This document shows, piece after piece, positions 8,530 through 17,947 of a stretch of DNA of 64,000 nucleotides. The DNA is from Pseudoalteromonas fuliginea. GTDB taxonomy: Bacteria; Pseudomonadota; Gammaproteobacteria; Enterobacterales; Alteromonadaceae. Position numbers and translations under genes: made by a program. The first letter of the stretch is position 1. Every line of letters starts with the position of its first letter. The DNA is taken from positions 25,502-89,501 of the forward strand of contig NZ_JJNZ01000031.1 of assembly GCF_000690055.1 (NCBI RefSeq), read 5' to 3'. The notes beneath the pieces are model-generated. The model was not told the origin of the DNA, did no database searches, and saw only the letters and a list, made by a program, of their open reading frames with translations.

Positions 8530-8811
8530 TTATTCTGAACGGCTAGTAACTTCAAGTAAATGATAACCAAATTGTGTTTGTACTGGGCCTTGTACTTGGT
8601 TAATAGGCGCAGAAAACACCACTTTATCAAATTCTGGTACCATCATGCCCGGTCCAAACTCGCCAAGGGCGCCGCCATCTTGACCTGAAGGACAGTTAGA
8701 GTGGTTTTTTGCTAATTCAGCAAAATCTTCACCTTGTTCAATTTTTGTTTTTAAGTCTAAGCATTGTGCTTCGCTATCTACTAATATGTGTCGTGCGCTT
8801 GCCACTGTCAT
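8530..8811 (-). CDS. ppiC: Peptidyl-prolyl cis-trans isomerase C (parvulin)
   Basis: A 93-aa single-domain parvulin, the same size as E. coli PpiC. It catalyses cis-trans isomerisation of prolyl bonds during folding. Parvulin landmarks are SARHILV (~5-11), the SNCPSGQDGGALGEFGPGMM core (~38-57), the VPEFDKVVFS helix and the C-terminal QTQFGYHLLEV. No signal peptide, so it is cytoplasmic. It has its own terminator and lies 86 bp downstream of the glutathione peroxidase gene on the same strand. Confidence 0.95.
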   Translation of the reverse strand: MTVASARHILVDSEAQCLDLKTKIEQGEDFAELAKNHSNCPSGQDGGALGEFGPGMMVPEFDKVVFSAPINQVQGPVQTQFGYHLLEVTSRSE

Positions 8812-8897
8812 AAAATCTCCCGCTTATTTATGTGGTGTTTTTTTAACCTAATGAAATGTCATTCTAGTTAGTTTCAACTAATTGTACCAGTATAAAC

Positions 8898-9470
8898 TTA
8901 ATTATTAGAAAGTGTATTTTCAATTGCCGTAATCATCTTTTCTGAGTTAGGTGACACTTTGCTGTTAAATCGTAAAATTGTTTTGCGATCTGCAGATACT
9001 AGGTATTTATAAAAATTCCAATTAGGGGAACTAGTTTGCTCATTTAGGTGTTTAAAAATAGGATTGGCATCACTGCCTCGTACTTCACTGGTAGCAAACA
9101 TAGGAAAAGTAACCCCATAATTAATAAAGCAGACTTTAGCTGTCGCTTTTTCATCATTTTCTTCTTGAAAGAAATCGTCAGAAGGAAACCCTAAGACAAC
9201 TAACCCCTGATTTTTATATTGTTTATAAAGTGCTTCTAAACCTTTAAATTGAGGTGTGAAACCGCAGTTACTGGCTGTATTAACGATCAATAAAGGCTTA
9301 TTTTTAAACTGACATAAGTTGATTGACTCTTCAGAACGTAACTTACGTATATTGACGTTAGTAAAATCTTGGCATGTTGTGGCCACGTGCTTATCAATTG
9401 ATTCTGTTTGAGCATGAAGTGGTGTATTTATTAATAAAACCCCTAACCCGAGTAATATTTTTTTTAGCAT
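8898..9470 (-). CDS. Periplasmic glutathione-peroxidase-family protein
   Basis: A 190-aa thioredoxin-fold peroxidase with a signal peptide (MLKKILLGLGVLLINTPLHA). The peroxidatic Cys is in TASNCGFTPQF (residue ~70), and the WNF motif near 155 is conserved. In most family members the segment after the second strand reads FPCNQF; here it is FPSDDF, so both the catalytic-tetrad Gln and the nearby resolving-type Cys are absent. It probably reduces hydroperoxides with a thioredoxin-like or other periplasmic thiol donor; activity is inferred. It is divergent, 71 bp apart, from the acetyltransferase at 9542. Confidence 0.85.
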   Translation of the reverse strand: MLKKILLGLGVLLINTPLHAQTESIDKHVATTCQDFTNVNIRKLRSEESINLCQFKNKPLLIVNTASNCGFTPQFKGLEALYKQYKNQGLVVLGFPSDDFFQEENDEKATAKVCFINYGVTFPMFATSEVRGSDANPIFKHLNEQTSSPNWNFYKYLVSADRKTILRFNSKVSPNSEKMITAIENTLSNN

Positions 9471-9541
9471 AGCTAACGACCTAAACTTTACGATTGTTTG
9501 AGTGGATGATCATACGCTAATATGGAGAAAATTGATCAACC

Positions 9542-10042
9542 ATGCAATCTATTATGACAACCCGTTTAGCAACTATAAATGATCTTAGCGAAATCGTAGC
9601 AATTTACAACGAGACTATTGCTGGTCGAATGGTGACTGCTGACACTGAAGAAGTGACCGTTGAAGAAAAGCGTGAGTGGTTTAATAGCCATACACAAAAA
9701 AGACCTATTTATGTTTACTGTGAGAATAACAAAATACTCGCATGGCTTAGTTATAAATCATTTTATGGTCGCCCAGCTTACGATGGCACTGTTGAAATGA
9801 GCATATATATTACCGCAAAAGCACAAGGTAAAGGGCTTGGCAAAAAGTTGATGGAATTTGCACAAATCCAAGCTAAACAACTAAATATACGCGTATTGCT
9901 AGGATTTATTTTTAGCCACAACTTACCAAGTGTAAATCTATTTAAACATTTTGGCTTCGATGTTTGGGGAGAGTTACCCAATGTCGCTATGATGGATAGT
10001 AAGCTTTATAGCCTTACTATTTTCGGAAAACATGTAGAATAA
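9542..10042 (+). CDS. GNAT-family N-acetyltransferase (phosphinothricin/methionine-sulfoximine acetyltransferase-like)
   Basis: A 166-aa GNAT enzyme using acetyl-CoA. The N-terminal 'IVAIYNETIAGRMVTADTEE' resembles Pat/MnaT acetyltransferases, which modify phosphinothricin, methionine sulfoximine or other amino acids. The acetyl-CoA loop AQGKGLGKKLM is near residues 97-107, and the C-terminal NLPSVNLFKHFGF motif near 123. Start ATG 9542 has GGAGA upstream at long spacing; ATG 9554 is an alternative. The acceptor cannot be deduced from sequence. Confidence 0.85.
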   Translation: MQSIMTTRLATINDLSEIVAIYNETIAGRMVTADTEEVTVEEKREWFNSHTQKRPIYVYCENNKILAWLSYKSFYGRPAYDGTVEMSIYITAKAQGKGLGKKLMEFAQIQAKQLNIRVLLGFIFSHNLPSVNLFKHFGFDVWGELPNVAMMDSKLYSLTIFGKHVE

Positions 10043-10162
10043 AGTTCGTATCTCTTTTAGGTAAAAAATTCTTATAAAATAACGCTAAGAACCTATGCTA
10101 ACTAAACAATAATAGGCTACGCTATTAATATATTAAGTTAATTATTTTTAAAGTGTAGCTTG

Positions 10163-12142
10163 ATGATTCGGAAAATATTAGTAGTAGACAGCAGCACTAT
10201 TATCGCAATGCGAGTAAAAGTACTTTTAGAGTTAATTGGATGTGAGGTTGAATTAATTCATTTTTCTATGCTCGATATGCATATAAATGCTGATGCGTAT
10301 GATTTAATTATAGTGGCGCATGGAGTACCTGTTATTTCTATTGAACCGTTGATTGCTAAGGTCTCACAATCACGGTTTATGTTGCTTGCTCCAAAAGCTG
10401 AAAATGGTGAACAACTAAACGCATTTAGTGAGCTTAATCATGCTGTTGCTAATGCAACTGTAGTTTACCCATTTTTTTCTAATAAGGAGATAACTTCTCT
10501 ACTTGAGAGTTTATTAGAGCTTGGCTCTAACCATATTCTTCAATTACCCACTATTTTACTGGTTGATCATATACCTGAGCGTCTTGAAAAAATGAAAAGC
10601 AGCTTAGTAGGCGCTCATATAAACACCCACACCGCGACAAATTTAGATGAAGTATTGGCAATATCCGTTGATACTAAAATTGATATATTAATTAGTGATT
10701 TTAGTTTTGGTGATGTAACTGGGTTAGGTATATTTTCTAGCCTAAAATTAAAGCAGCCACATTGTAGGTGTTTACTTTTTACGTCACGCCCTGATCAAGT
10801 GTCCATGATTGAGGCTATTCGTGAGGGAGTTGAAGATGTACTCATTAAACCCCTTAACGATAGTATTCTTTTGCAGTCGGTCCATAAGCTATGGCAAACC
10901 GAATTATTGAAACGACATAATGCAGAGTTAGTAGAAAGGCTTCAAGACACCGTAGATGCGCTTATTGAAAAGGATAGCTTATTACAAGTTATTTATAAGC
11001 ATACACCCGATGCAATTATGTTATTTGAGCGCGGTGGTAAAGTTATCGAAGCGAATGATGCTTGCTTAAAACTATTTGATTTACCGTTTAATGAATTAGA
11101 AAGTAAGTCTCTTTTTGATTTTTTAGATGTTGATTCAAGCGCAGGAATTAAAGATAAAATTTTGACTTTAAATAGTAATCGACAGTTTAGTTGCGATTTA
11201 CGTTTAACAAAAACACTAGGGGGTTATATACCTCTTGTGGGATCTTTTAATGAAATAGATCATCATGGTGAAATTGCGCTGGCAGTTATTTTTAAAAATG
11301 TAACGCACTTAAAACAAAAAGAAGAGTTGCTACTTGAAGCAAAAGATATTTTAGAAGAACAAGTTAGAGCGCGTACCTCACAGTTAGAGCACGCTAAAAA
11401 TGTGGCTGAAGCCGCCAATTTGAGTAAATCAGAATTTTTAGCAAACATGTCTCACGAACTTCGCACACCAATGCATTCAATTTTAAGCTTTTCTCGTTTT
11501 GGCTTAAATAAATTAGAGGTTGGTGATTTTGCGGAAGAAAAATTATTTAAGTACTTGTCTCGAATTGAATCCAGTGGAGAACGGTTACTTTCATTACTTA
11601 ATAATTTACTGGATCTATCCAAGCTTGATGTGGGTAAATTTCCTTTCAATCCTAGAACACATAATTTAGCTAATATCATTAGAACGAGTATTGATGATGT
11701 CGCTGGAACTGCAATGGAAAAAGAGATTGAAATCATTTTTTCAGTGCAGTCTAACCCGGTAGTCGCTCTGTGTGATGAGGAACAAATTAACCAATTAATG
11801 TGTAATTTATTAGGTAACGCATTAAAGTTTAGTGAGCCAAAAAGTAAAATTAAAGTGGAATTGGCATCTGAGAACGAGTTTGCAGTAATAGCCGTTATCG
11901 ATAATGGTATTGGTATACCTGAGGATGAACTTGAAGACATTTTCACTAAATTTGTACAAAGCAGTAAAACCAATAGCGGAGCTGGTGGAACAGGGTTAGG
12001 CCTTGCATTATGTAGGGAGTTTGTTTCTTTGCATCAAGGTAATATTACAGCCTTAAATAACACTAATGGCGGCGCTACTATTTGTATACAAATACCACTT
12101 AAAATAAACCTAGACGAACACTTAGCACTGCAAAGCAGTTAA
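10163..12142 (+). CDS. Soluble hybrid histidine kinase with two N-terminal receiver-like domains and PAS
   Basis: About 659 aa, no membrane segment. Domains in order: a degenerate receiver-like domain (1-115) in which the expected phospho-Asp region reads IIVAHGV; a second receiver (~130-240) with acidic ISDFSF and the KPL lysine motif; PAS (~275-385); a coiled linker; HisKA with the MSHELRTP H-box (~430); HATPase_c with NALKF (~549), DNGIGIPED and GGTGLGLAL (~607). TTG 10160 precedes ATG 10163; the ATG is chosen. The next gene is a response regulator 41 bp downstream, so the pair is probably one phosphorelay. Inputs are likely other kinases or cytoplasmic signals. Confidence 0.88.
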   Translation: MIRKILVVDSSTIIAMRVKVLLELIGCEVELIHFSMLDMHINADAYDLIIVAHGVPVISIEPLIAKVSQSRFMLLAPKAENGEQLNAFSELNHAVANATVVYPFFSNKEITSLLESLLELGSNHILQLPTILLVDHIPERLEKMKSSLVGAHINTHTATNLDEVLAISVDTKIDILISDFSFGDVTGLGIFSSLKLKQPHCRCLLFTSRPDQVSMIEAIREGVEDVLIKPLNDSILLQSVHKLWQTELLKRHNAELVERLQDTVDALIEKDSLLQVIYKHTPDAIMLFERGGKVIEANDACLKLFDLPFNELESKSLFDFLDVDSSAGIKDKILTLNSNRQFSCDLRLTKTLGGYIPLVGSFNEIDHHGEIALAVIFKNVTHLKQKEELLLEAKDILEEQVRARTSQLEHAKNVAEAANLSKSEFLANMSHELRTPMHSILSFSRFGLNKLEVGDFAEEKLFKYLSRIESSGERLLSLLNNLLDLSKLDVGKFPFNPRTHNLANIIRTSIDDVAGTAMEKEIEIIFSVQSNPVVALCDEEQINQLMCNLLGNALKFSEPKSKIKVELASENEFAVIAVIDNGIGIPEDELEDIFTKFVQSSKTNSGAGGTGLGLALCREFVSLHQGNITALNNTNGGATICIQIPLKINLDEHLALQSS

Positions 12143-12183
12143 TTTTTTAAACAAGTGTTTGAAGTAGCATATTTAGAATTTAA

Positions 12184-13326
12184 ATGGATGATGAAACGAT
12201 GGCTTTAACAAAAATACTCGCAGTGGATGACGAACCCTTTAATCTTGAAATTATAGAAGAGATTCTGGAGGACCTCGATTTTGAATTAAAGGTAGCCGTT
12301 AGCGGTCCAGAGTGCTTGAGTATGGTAGAAGACTATATGCCTCAGGTTATATTGCTGGATGTGAGTATGCCACAAATGAATGGTTACGAAGTCTGTAAGA
12401 GCCTTAAATCCAACCCAAATACCGCGCATATAATTGTGATGTTTGTATCAGCAAGGGGGACGGTTGAGGAACGTATGGAAGGTTACTCTGTTGGTGCAGA
12501 AGATTATATTGTTAAACCGTTTGGGCATGACGAACTCAAGTCTAAATTAAATAATTTGAATCAAGTGTTGGTAGAGAAAGAGAGTCTTGAAAAACAAGTT
12601 GAAGATGCAACTTCTACAGCATTTAATGCGATGGCTAACAGTAGTGAAATGGGGCAAATAGTTAATTATGTTGAAAATATTGGTTTTATAAATGATCCCC
12701 AAAGCTTAGGAAAAGCGCTCATAGATTGTCTACAGTCTTTTAATTTGCAAAGTAACGTAGAGTTTCGATATGCGAATGTTATAGAGCATTTTGCGTTACA
12801 TGGGGTTTGTTCACCGATTGTTATTGAACTATTTGAAATGCTTAAAAGTAAAGGTCGGTTGCACGAATTTTCACATCGAATTTTGGTTAACTACGAATAC
12901 ATAAGCTTACTGGTTTTAAATATGCCGGATCATGATCCAGATAAGCATGGACGAATTCGTGACCACGTATGTTTTATTGTCAGTGTTACAGAGCAGCAAT
13001 TACGAGCAATAATGACCAAAAGAATACTTGTATCCCAACAAGAACGACTAAATACGGTCGCAAATTCCGTACATAGTAAATTTCATAGTTTAATTGGCTT
13101 ACTTAACGATAATCGTAAAAATAACGAAAGAGTTTTTAAGCAACTACAAGAAGATCTTGAAGTGCGAATACCAACAATGGGATTAGATGAGGACCAAGAG
13201 GTTTTTATTTACAAAAAAGTAGATGAAACAATTCAAAATTCAATTTCAAGAGAGGAGTCAGTTCAAGAAGTTAAAGCCTCTTTTGCTGAGATTGAACAAG
13301 ACCTGTCATTACTTTTAAAGAGCTAA
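12184..13326 (+). CDS. Response regulator with receiver domain and uncharacterised helical output domain
   Basis: A 380-aa protein. The receiver (residues ~8-125) has the DDEP acidic cluster, phospho-acceptor in ILLDVSMP near residue 59, the SARG Ser and the KPF Lys. Residues ~130-165 look like a coiled linker, followed by ~210 residues predicted mostly helical. I see no helix-turn-helix, GGDEF, EAL or HD motif. It lies 41 bp after the hybrid kinase and probably receives its phosphate. Start ATG 12184; an in-frame ATG at 12199 (MALTKILAVDD) is an alternative. The output function is unknown. Confidence 0.85.
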   Translation: MDDETMALTKILAVDDEPFNLEIIEEILEDLDFELKVAVSGPECLSMVEDYMPQVILLDVSMPQMNGYEVCKSLKSNPNTAHIIVMFVSARGTVEERMEGYSVGAEDYIVKPFGHDELKSKLNNLNQVLVEKESLEKQVEDATSTAFNAMANSSEMGQIVNYVENIGFINDPQSLGKALIDCLQSFNLQSNVEFRYANVIEHFALHGVCSPIVIELFEMLKSKGRLHEFSHRILVNYEYISLLVLNMPDHDPDKHGRIRDHVCFIVSVTEQQLRAIMTKRILVSQQERLNTVANSVHSKFHSLIGLLNDNRKNNERVFKQLQEDLEVRIPTMGLDEDQEVFIYKKVDETIQNSISREESVQEVKASFAEIEQDLSLLLKS

Positions 13327-13332
13327 GTAACT

Positions 13333-13518
13333 TGATAACTGGATAATAAATCTATCTTAAGCAGTTCTTTCAGCACTGACTGCGTTGAATTTTCTTGCAA
13401 TAGGCCCGCGATTGACATGCAAGTTCGCCTGTTTTACTGGAAGTCTCTGGCTAGAGGGAATAAGTTTAAATATAGTTATTATTCAAAATGTTAGTGAATC
13501 TCTTAACCAGAGTTCAGG
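13333..13518. repeat. Dispersed repeat family A, copy 2 (uninterrupted)
   Basis: Runs from TGATAACTGGATAATAAA to CCAGAGTTCAGG, directly after the response-regulator gene. Aligns with 7939-8060 plus 8197-8258 and, inverted, with 33840-33952. The segment GGCTAGAGGG (13449-13458) is the empty version of the site where copy 1 carries the CTAG-bounded insertion. Non-coding. Confidence 0.75.
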
Positions 13519-13569
13519 TTAAATATACTTAACTAAATAATGTTACTTTAAAGGCTTACACCAACTGCA

Positions 13570-14703
13570 TTATGCATCTCTGGGTAAGCCTTTTTCTACA
13601 ATTCTGATTAACCTAGCTGTTTTACGAAGCGCTACTCGTTGTTTATCATTTTGTTGGGAAAGTGCCCATTCAATATGCTCTAAAACAAGTTCACTGCATA
13701 TTTGGCTTTTGTCTTCTAAGGCATAAATAATAGCGGGGCTAAATTGTGCATTACCTAACCCTATTGCTAAGTTACGTAACCAACGTTCGTGACCAATACG
13801 GCGAATAGGACTGCCTTCGGTATTTTTTAAAAAAGTAGCTTCATCCCAAGCAAACAACTCAAGTAAATCTTTGTCTTTTAATTGAGTGCGCGGGTGAAAA
13901 TCGTTTTCGTCAGTAATTTGGCCATAACGATTCCAAGGGCATACTAACTGACAATCATCGCAGCCATAAATTCTATTACCCAATAAAGTCCTATATTGCT
14001 CAGGAATGGGCCCTTGGTGCTCTATTGTTAAGTACGATATGCATTTACGTGCGTCAACGACATAAGGCTCTACAATTGCGCCTGTTGGGCAAAGAGTGAT
14101 GCAGGCAACGCATTTACCGCAGCCTTCAAAGGTGTTTTCGGCGTCTATTGGCAGTGGTAAATCAATAAATAGCTCGCCTAAAAAAAACCACGATCCTGCT
14201 TCTTGATTAATTAATAAAGAATGCTTACCACGCCAACCTAAACCCGCTTTCTCGGCGAGTTGACGTTCAAGTACTGGGGCTGAATCTACAAAGGGTCTAA
14301 AGCCATATTCACCAATTTCTTGTTCTATTTTTTGGCCGAGTTTTTTTAATCGATTACGCATTAATTTATGATAATCACGGCCCAGTGCGTATCGGCTTAT
14401 ATATGCTTTTTCTTTATTTTTTAAGGTTTTTGCAAAGCCAGCATCGGGTGGGAGGTAATTCATTTTTACTGATATTACACGCTGTGTGCCAGGTACTAAT
14501 TCAGCTGGGCGAGCGCGTTTCATGCCGTGTGAAGCCATGTAGTCCATTGAACCATGAAAGCCAGCATCAAGCCAACGTTGCAGTTGAGCCTCGTGCTTAC
14601 TTAGGTCAATATCGGTAATACCCACTTCGCTAAAGCCAAGCTCTTGTCCCCAGGTTTTTATTTGCAGGGCTAATTTTTCATAGTCTGGGGTTGGGTTGCT
14701 CAC
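13570..14703 (-). CDS. queG: Epoxyqueuosine reductase QueG
   Basis: A 377-aa cobalamin- and iron-sulfur-dependent enzyme for the last step of queuosine synthesis, reducing epoxyqueuosine to queuosine in tRNA anticodons. Two [4Fe-4S] motifs are visible: CGKCVACITLCPTGA (~195-209) and CDDCQLVCPWN (~249-259). The N-terminal cobalamin-binding region includes WLDAGFHGSMDYM (~44-56) and VDSAPVLERQLA (~139-150). HEAT-like helices follow at the C-terminus. Length matches E. coli QueG (379 aa). Cytoplasmic; no tsaE or nnr neighbours, unlike E. coli. Confidence 0.95.
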   Translation of the reverse strand: MSNPTPDYEKLALQIKTWGQELGFSEVGITDIDLSKHEAQLQRWLDAGFHGSMDYMASHGMKRARPAELVPGTQRVISVKMNYLPPDAGFAKTLKNKEKAYISRYALGRDYHKLMRNRLKKLGQKIEQEIGEYGFRPFVDSAPVLERQLAEKAGLGWRGKHSLLINQEAGSWFFLGELFIDLPLPIDAENTFEGCGKCVACITLCPTGAIVEPYVVDARKCISYLTIEHQGPIPEQYRTLLGNRIYGCDDCQLVCPWNRYGQITDENDFHPRTQLKDKDLLELFAWDEATFLKNTEGSPIRRIGHERWLRNLAIGLGNAQFSPAIIYALEDKSQICSELVLEHIEWALSQQNDKQRVALRKTARLIRIVEKGLPRDA

Positions 14704-14749
14704 ACACTTTACACACTTAAATTAATAGCTGCGTAATTTACCATATTTA

Positions 14750-14885
14750 CTAGGGCTTGTTTATCTTTCGGGTTGAATTTAAAGCCGTGAGTTTGGTTTT
14801 TAAGTAAGGCAAAGCTATGTTGTATGGTTGTTCCCCATAAATAGTCGATAACGCAGCATAGATGCCTGCCATGCGCTGTCTCTAG
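14750..14885. mobile_element. CTAG-bounded miniature element family B, copy 2
   Basis: Flanked by CTAG at 14750-14753 and 14882-14885. The left end GGCTTGTTTATCTTTCGG and the core (GGTTTTTAAGTAAGGC, then GTTCCCCATAAATAGTCGAT and AACGCAGCATA) match the inverted copy at 58777-58917 and the copy starting at 63891. No coding capacity. Confidence 0.7.
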
Positions 14886-14942
14886 GTAGAAAAAATTTTA
14901 ATCCTAAAAGGCCAACAGGCTCTAATAAGTTAAAACGTTTTG

Positions 14943-16160
14943 TTAAAGTACAAAACGTTTTAACTGTTGTTGAGTTTGTAAGCTTAGCTGCTGAGAGTTT
15001 TCGCTATCGGCCACAGCAGTGTCGATTAATTGCTTAGCTTGCTCACCTAGCTCTACAATTTGCTCAACAGATTGATGAGTTTGAGTTTGTGTTTGCTCAA
15101 GCAGATGCACGGCACTGGCTATTTGCTTCAATTGTTGCTGATTTTGCTCAAATTCATTAAGCATCTTGCTAAACCCGTCAGACGTTGCACTAATTGCACT
15201 TTGTGCACTATTAGAGTGGGTGATCAGTTGCTCTGACTCTTTATTTGTTTCGTTTACTAGCTCATTCATTTGGGTAATAAAATCACTAATTTGTCTTGTT
15301 GCGCCACTTACCTTTATAGAAAGCGTACGGACTTCATCGGCAACTACAGCAAAGCCTCGTCCAGCTTCACCTGCTCGGGCTGCTTCTATTGCAGCGTTGA
15401 GTGCTAATAAGTTGGTTTGATCTGAAAACTCTTCAACCATTTTTAAAATACTACGTATATTTTCACTGTTTTCTTTTAAACCTGCGACCGTATTTGAAAA
15501 ACTACCTAGCATATTAGTGATTAATTTAACTTGTTCGACAAGCGCTGAAAGCTCTTTAGCTGAGAGTTTTACAAAGTTTAGATGTTCATTATTAACGTTA
15601 TGGACACTGTCGGTATTAATGACTATGTTTTGTAAGCTTTGCGTTATTTGCATACTCGCATTAATTATACTGTGGCTTAAATGTATTTGTTGCTCGCTTG
15701 AGTTATCCGTATTTTTCATTGACTCGGTAACGGCTTTATTACTATTGGCACTGGCTTCAGCGCTACTGTAAGTTGTATTTAGTAGTTCGCCTAAGTGAGT
15801 GGTGAAAGTATTGTATTGGGTACTTAAATCTCTAAATTCATCATACGAAAAATGCGGAAGTTTTGCGGCTAAATTAGCATCTTGTTGGTTTATTTTTATT
15901 AGTGTATCGCGCATCGCGGTAATAGGACGCACGATTAAAAAACGCATATACGAAAGTGTAAAACCAAACCCCATAACAATTACAAGTGTTAAAAGCCAAA
16001 ATAGCTCTGTACTTTGTTGTTCGCTAAGGCTTTGGTACAACCAAAACAGAGTGATGGCTTGAAATAGGAATACAAAACTTAGATTGCCTACAATTTTACG
16101 TGTTAATGTGAAAAAGAAGGTCTGCTCAATGTAATTATAAATTTTCATGTAGCTACTCAT
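14943..16160 (-). CDS. Methyl-accepting chemotaxis protein lacking a periplasmic sensor domain
   Basis: A 405-aa chemoreceptor. Two hydrophobic segments (~24-42 and ~54-75) are separated by only about a dozen residues, so there is no periplasmic ligand-binding domain. A HAMP region follows ([11 protein letters not shown], ~78-128) and then the long helical signalling domain with the conserved hairpin tip [19 protein letters not shown] (~250-268). It should signal through CheW/CheA, but the stimulus must be sensed via the membrane, HAMP or a partner. No che genes are nearby. Monocistronic. Confidence 0.9.
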   Translation of the reverse strand: MSSYMKIYNYIEQTFFFTLTRKIVGNLSFVFLFQAITLFWLYQSLSEQQSTELFWLLTLVIVMGFGFTLSYMRFLIVRPITAMRDTLIKINQQDANLAAKLPHFSYDEFRDLSTQYNTFTTHLGELLNTTYSSAEASANSNKAVTESMKNTDNSSEQQIHLSHSIINASMQITQSLQNIVINTDSVHNVNNEHLNFVKLSAKELSALVEQVKLITNMLGSFSNTVAGLKENSENIRSILKMVEEFSDQTNLLALNAAIEAARAGEAGRGFAVVADEVRTLSIKVSGATRQISDFITQMNELVNETNKESEQLITHSNSAQSAISATSDGFSKMLNEFEQNQQQLKQIASAVHLLEQTQTQTHQSVEQIVELGEQAKQLIDTAVADSENSQQLSLQTQQQLKRFVL

Positions 16161-16220
16161 TTTACTGAAACCTTTATGGTATTAGTGCTCTTACGTTCTA
16201 TGTAAGGAGTATAGATGTGT

Positions 16221-16925
16221 TTAATTATGATCTAACGATAGTAAATATGCTTTAGTTTGTGCCGGGTAGTTGGTAAAAATCCCATCTAAACCATATTCGA
16301 GCATTAGTGCTATATCTTGCTCTTTGTCTACCGTGTAGGCATAAATTTTTAGTCCGCGTTGCTTTGCATCATTAGCAAATGCTTTATTAACAAAATTTTT
16401 ATCTACATGCACACTATAGGCATTTAAATCTTCAGCAAATTTTGCATAGCTTATAGGTATGGAAGACGTTAGTACGCCTATTTTCAACCATGGTAAACGG
16501 TTTTTAAGCCACAGTAATTGATGGTGATCAAACGATGACACTAAAACATTGGTACGTGATATTTTTCCCATGCTTATATTGTATTCAAGTTGAGTTGCAA
16601 GTTTTTCAAGTTCAAAAGTATGCTTAAGCTCTAGGTTGAGTAATGTTTTATCGTTATTCCAATCTAATAACTGCTGTAAGTTAGGTACATACTCACCATT
16701 TCCCGCGTCAAGCTTGGCTATTGTTACAGCGTCAAATTCATTGACCTTACCTGTGCCATTAGTCGTTCTATCAAGCCATGAATCGTGGATTAACATGTAA
16801 TCATCAATAGCACTTTGTATATCTACTTCAATGCCATCTACACCTATTTTTAGCGCTTTTAAAATAGCACTTTTAGTGTTTTCTGGGAAATGTCCGCTTG
16901 CGCCTCTGTGTGCAAATACTTTCAT
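16221..16925 (-). CDS. ugpQ: Cytoplasmic glycerophosphodiester phosphodiesterase
   Basis: A 234-aa GDPD-family TIM-barrel enzyme hydrolysing glycerophosphodiesters to glycerol 3-phosphate and an alcohol. The catalytic His/Arg/Glu cluster is in FAHRGASGHFPENT (~4-17), metal-binding GIEVDIQ lies near 35 and the second catalytic His is in IHDSWLDRTTNG (~46). There is no signal peptide and the length is that of E. coli UgpQ (247 aa), so it is UgpQ-like rather than periplasmic GlpQ. Its start overlaps the stop of the upstream transporter by 4 bp (ATGA), indicating translational coupling. Confidence 0.9.
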   Translation of the reverse strand: MKVFAHRGASGHFPENTKSAILKALKIGVDGIEVDIQSAIDDYMLIHDSWLDRTTNGTGKVNEFDAVTIAKLDAGNGEYVPNLQQLLDWNNDKTLLNLELKHTFELEKLATQLEYNISMGKISRTNVLVSSFDHHQLLWLKNRLPWLKIGVLTSSIPISYAKFAEDLNAYSVHVDKNFVNKAFANDAKQRGLKIYAYTVDKEQDIALMLEYGLDGIFTNYPAQTKAYLLSLDHN

Positions 16926-17788
16926 TTACGTGCCTTTTTTGTGATTGACCAAGTTTCAAAGCAGGCGGCACTAACAATTAATGTGCCACCTATTAGTGTC
17001 ATTGCTGATGGGCGTTCATGTATTATAATAATCGCTAATAGTGTGCCATAGAGAGGTTGAAGGCAAGAAATGAGCCCCGCAGTAGCTGCAGATAAATGTT
17101 TTAAACTGGCTGCAAATAGTGAATGAGGCGTAGCTGTAAATATTACCCCTGCAATCAAAATTAATAACAAATCATGGTTACTTACTTCATACACAGGTAC
17201 TTTTATAAATGCACATAGCATAAGGCTTGCAACCAAGGTTTGATAAAACATAGTTTGTGGGCCACCGTATTGGCTAAAGTAACGTTTGTGAGTGATGTTT
17301 CTTATTGAAAAAAAGAATGCTGACACTACGCCTGTTATCACTCCAAGAGTTACGTCGTCACCTAAGCTGGCAGTAGGGACAAGAAGGTAAATACCTAATA
17401 TAACCACCGCTGCACTAAGTATATCTTTAGCTTTGGGTTTACTCTTATTAAATAAAGGCTCTAAAAATACAGTAATTACTGGATAACTAAAAAATGCGAG
17501 CATCCCAATTGTTATACCCGCCATTTGCATACCAGCAAAGTAGGTAACCCAATGTATACCTACCGCCACACCGAGCAATATAGCCATTAAATAATCTTTA
17601 GGTTTATTAAGCTTAATAGGTTTTTTTTGCATACTTAGCAAAAACCAAATCGCAATGCCAGCAACTGCGGTTCTATAGACGGTTATATCAAGTGCATTTA
17701 AGCCAATGAGCTTTGCAAATAGAGCGGTTCCGCCAAAAAGTAATACGGCAATATGTAAATAAAGCAGGCTTTGCTGTTGGGGTTGCAT
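16922..17788 (-). CDS. EamA/DMT-family transporter
   Basis: A 288-aa membrane protein of the drug/metabolite transporter superfamily, with two EamA repeats (residues ~8-135 and ~150-282) and about ten transmembrane helices. Family members export or import amino acids, nucleotides or other small metabolites; the substrate cannot be told here. Translational coupling to the ugpQ-like gene suggests a shared transcript, but no functional link is proven. Divergent from the two-component system at 17948, with about 160 bp between. Confidence 0.88.
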   Translation of the reverse strand: MQPQQQSLLYLHIAVLLFGGTALFAKLIGLNALDITVYRTAVAGIAIWFLLSMQKKPIKLNKPKDYLMAILLGVAVGIHWVTYFAGMQMAGITIGMLAFFSYPVITVFLEPLFNKSKPKAKDILSAAVVILGIYLLVPTASLGDDVTLGVITGVVSAFFFSIRNITHKRYFSQYGGPQTMFYQTLVASLMLCAFIKVPVYEVSNHDLLLILIAGVIFTATPHSLFAASLKHLSAATAGLISCLQPLYGTLLAIIIIHERPSAMTLIGGTLIVSAACFETWSITKKARK

Positions 17789-17947
17789 TGAGTTTCCTTG
17801 TTATGCTTTTTTAGCATATTAGCATCGGTTAAAAATTCTTGAGATGATTTTTTTAATACATGACAAATGTCAGTAAAGTTAATGACATTCCACACTCACA
17901 TTATTTTTGCACACTGGCATAATTACTCTACTTAATTGGAGGTAGTT

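Noticed and set aside
11452..11973. 173-codon open frame opposite the hybrid histidine kinase
   Set aside because: Serine/leucine-rich shadow translation of conserved kinase domains.
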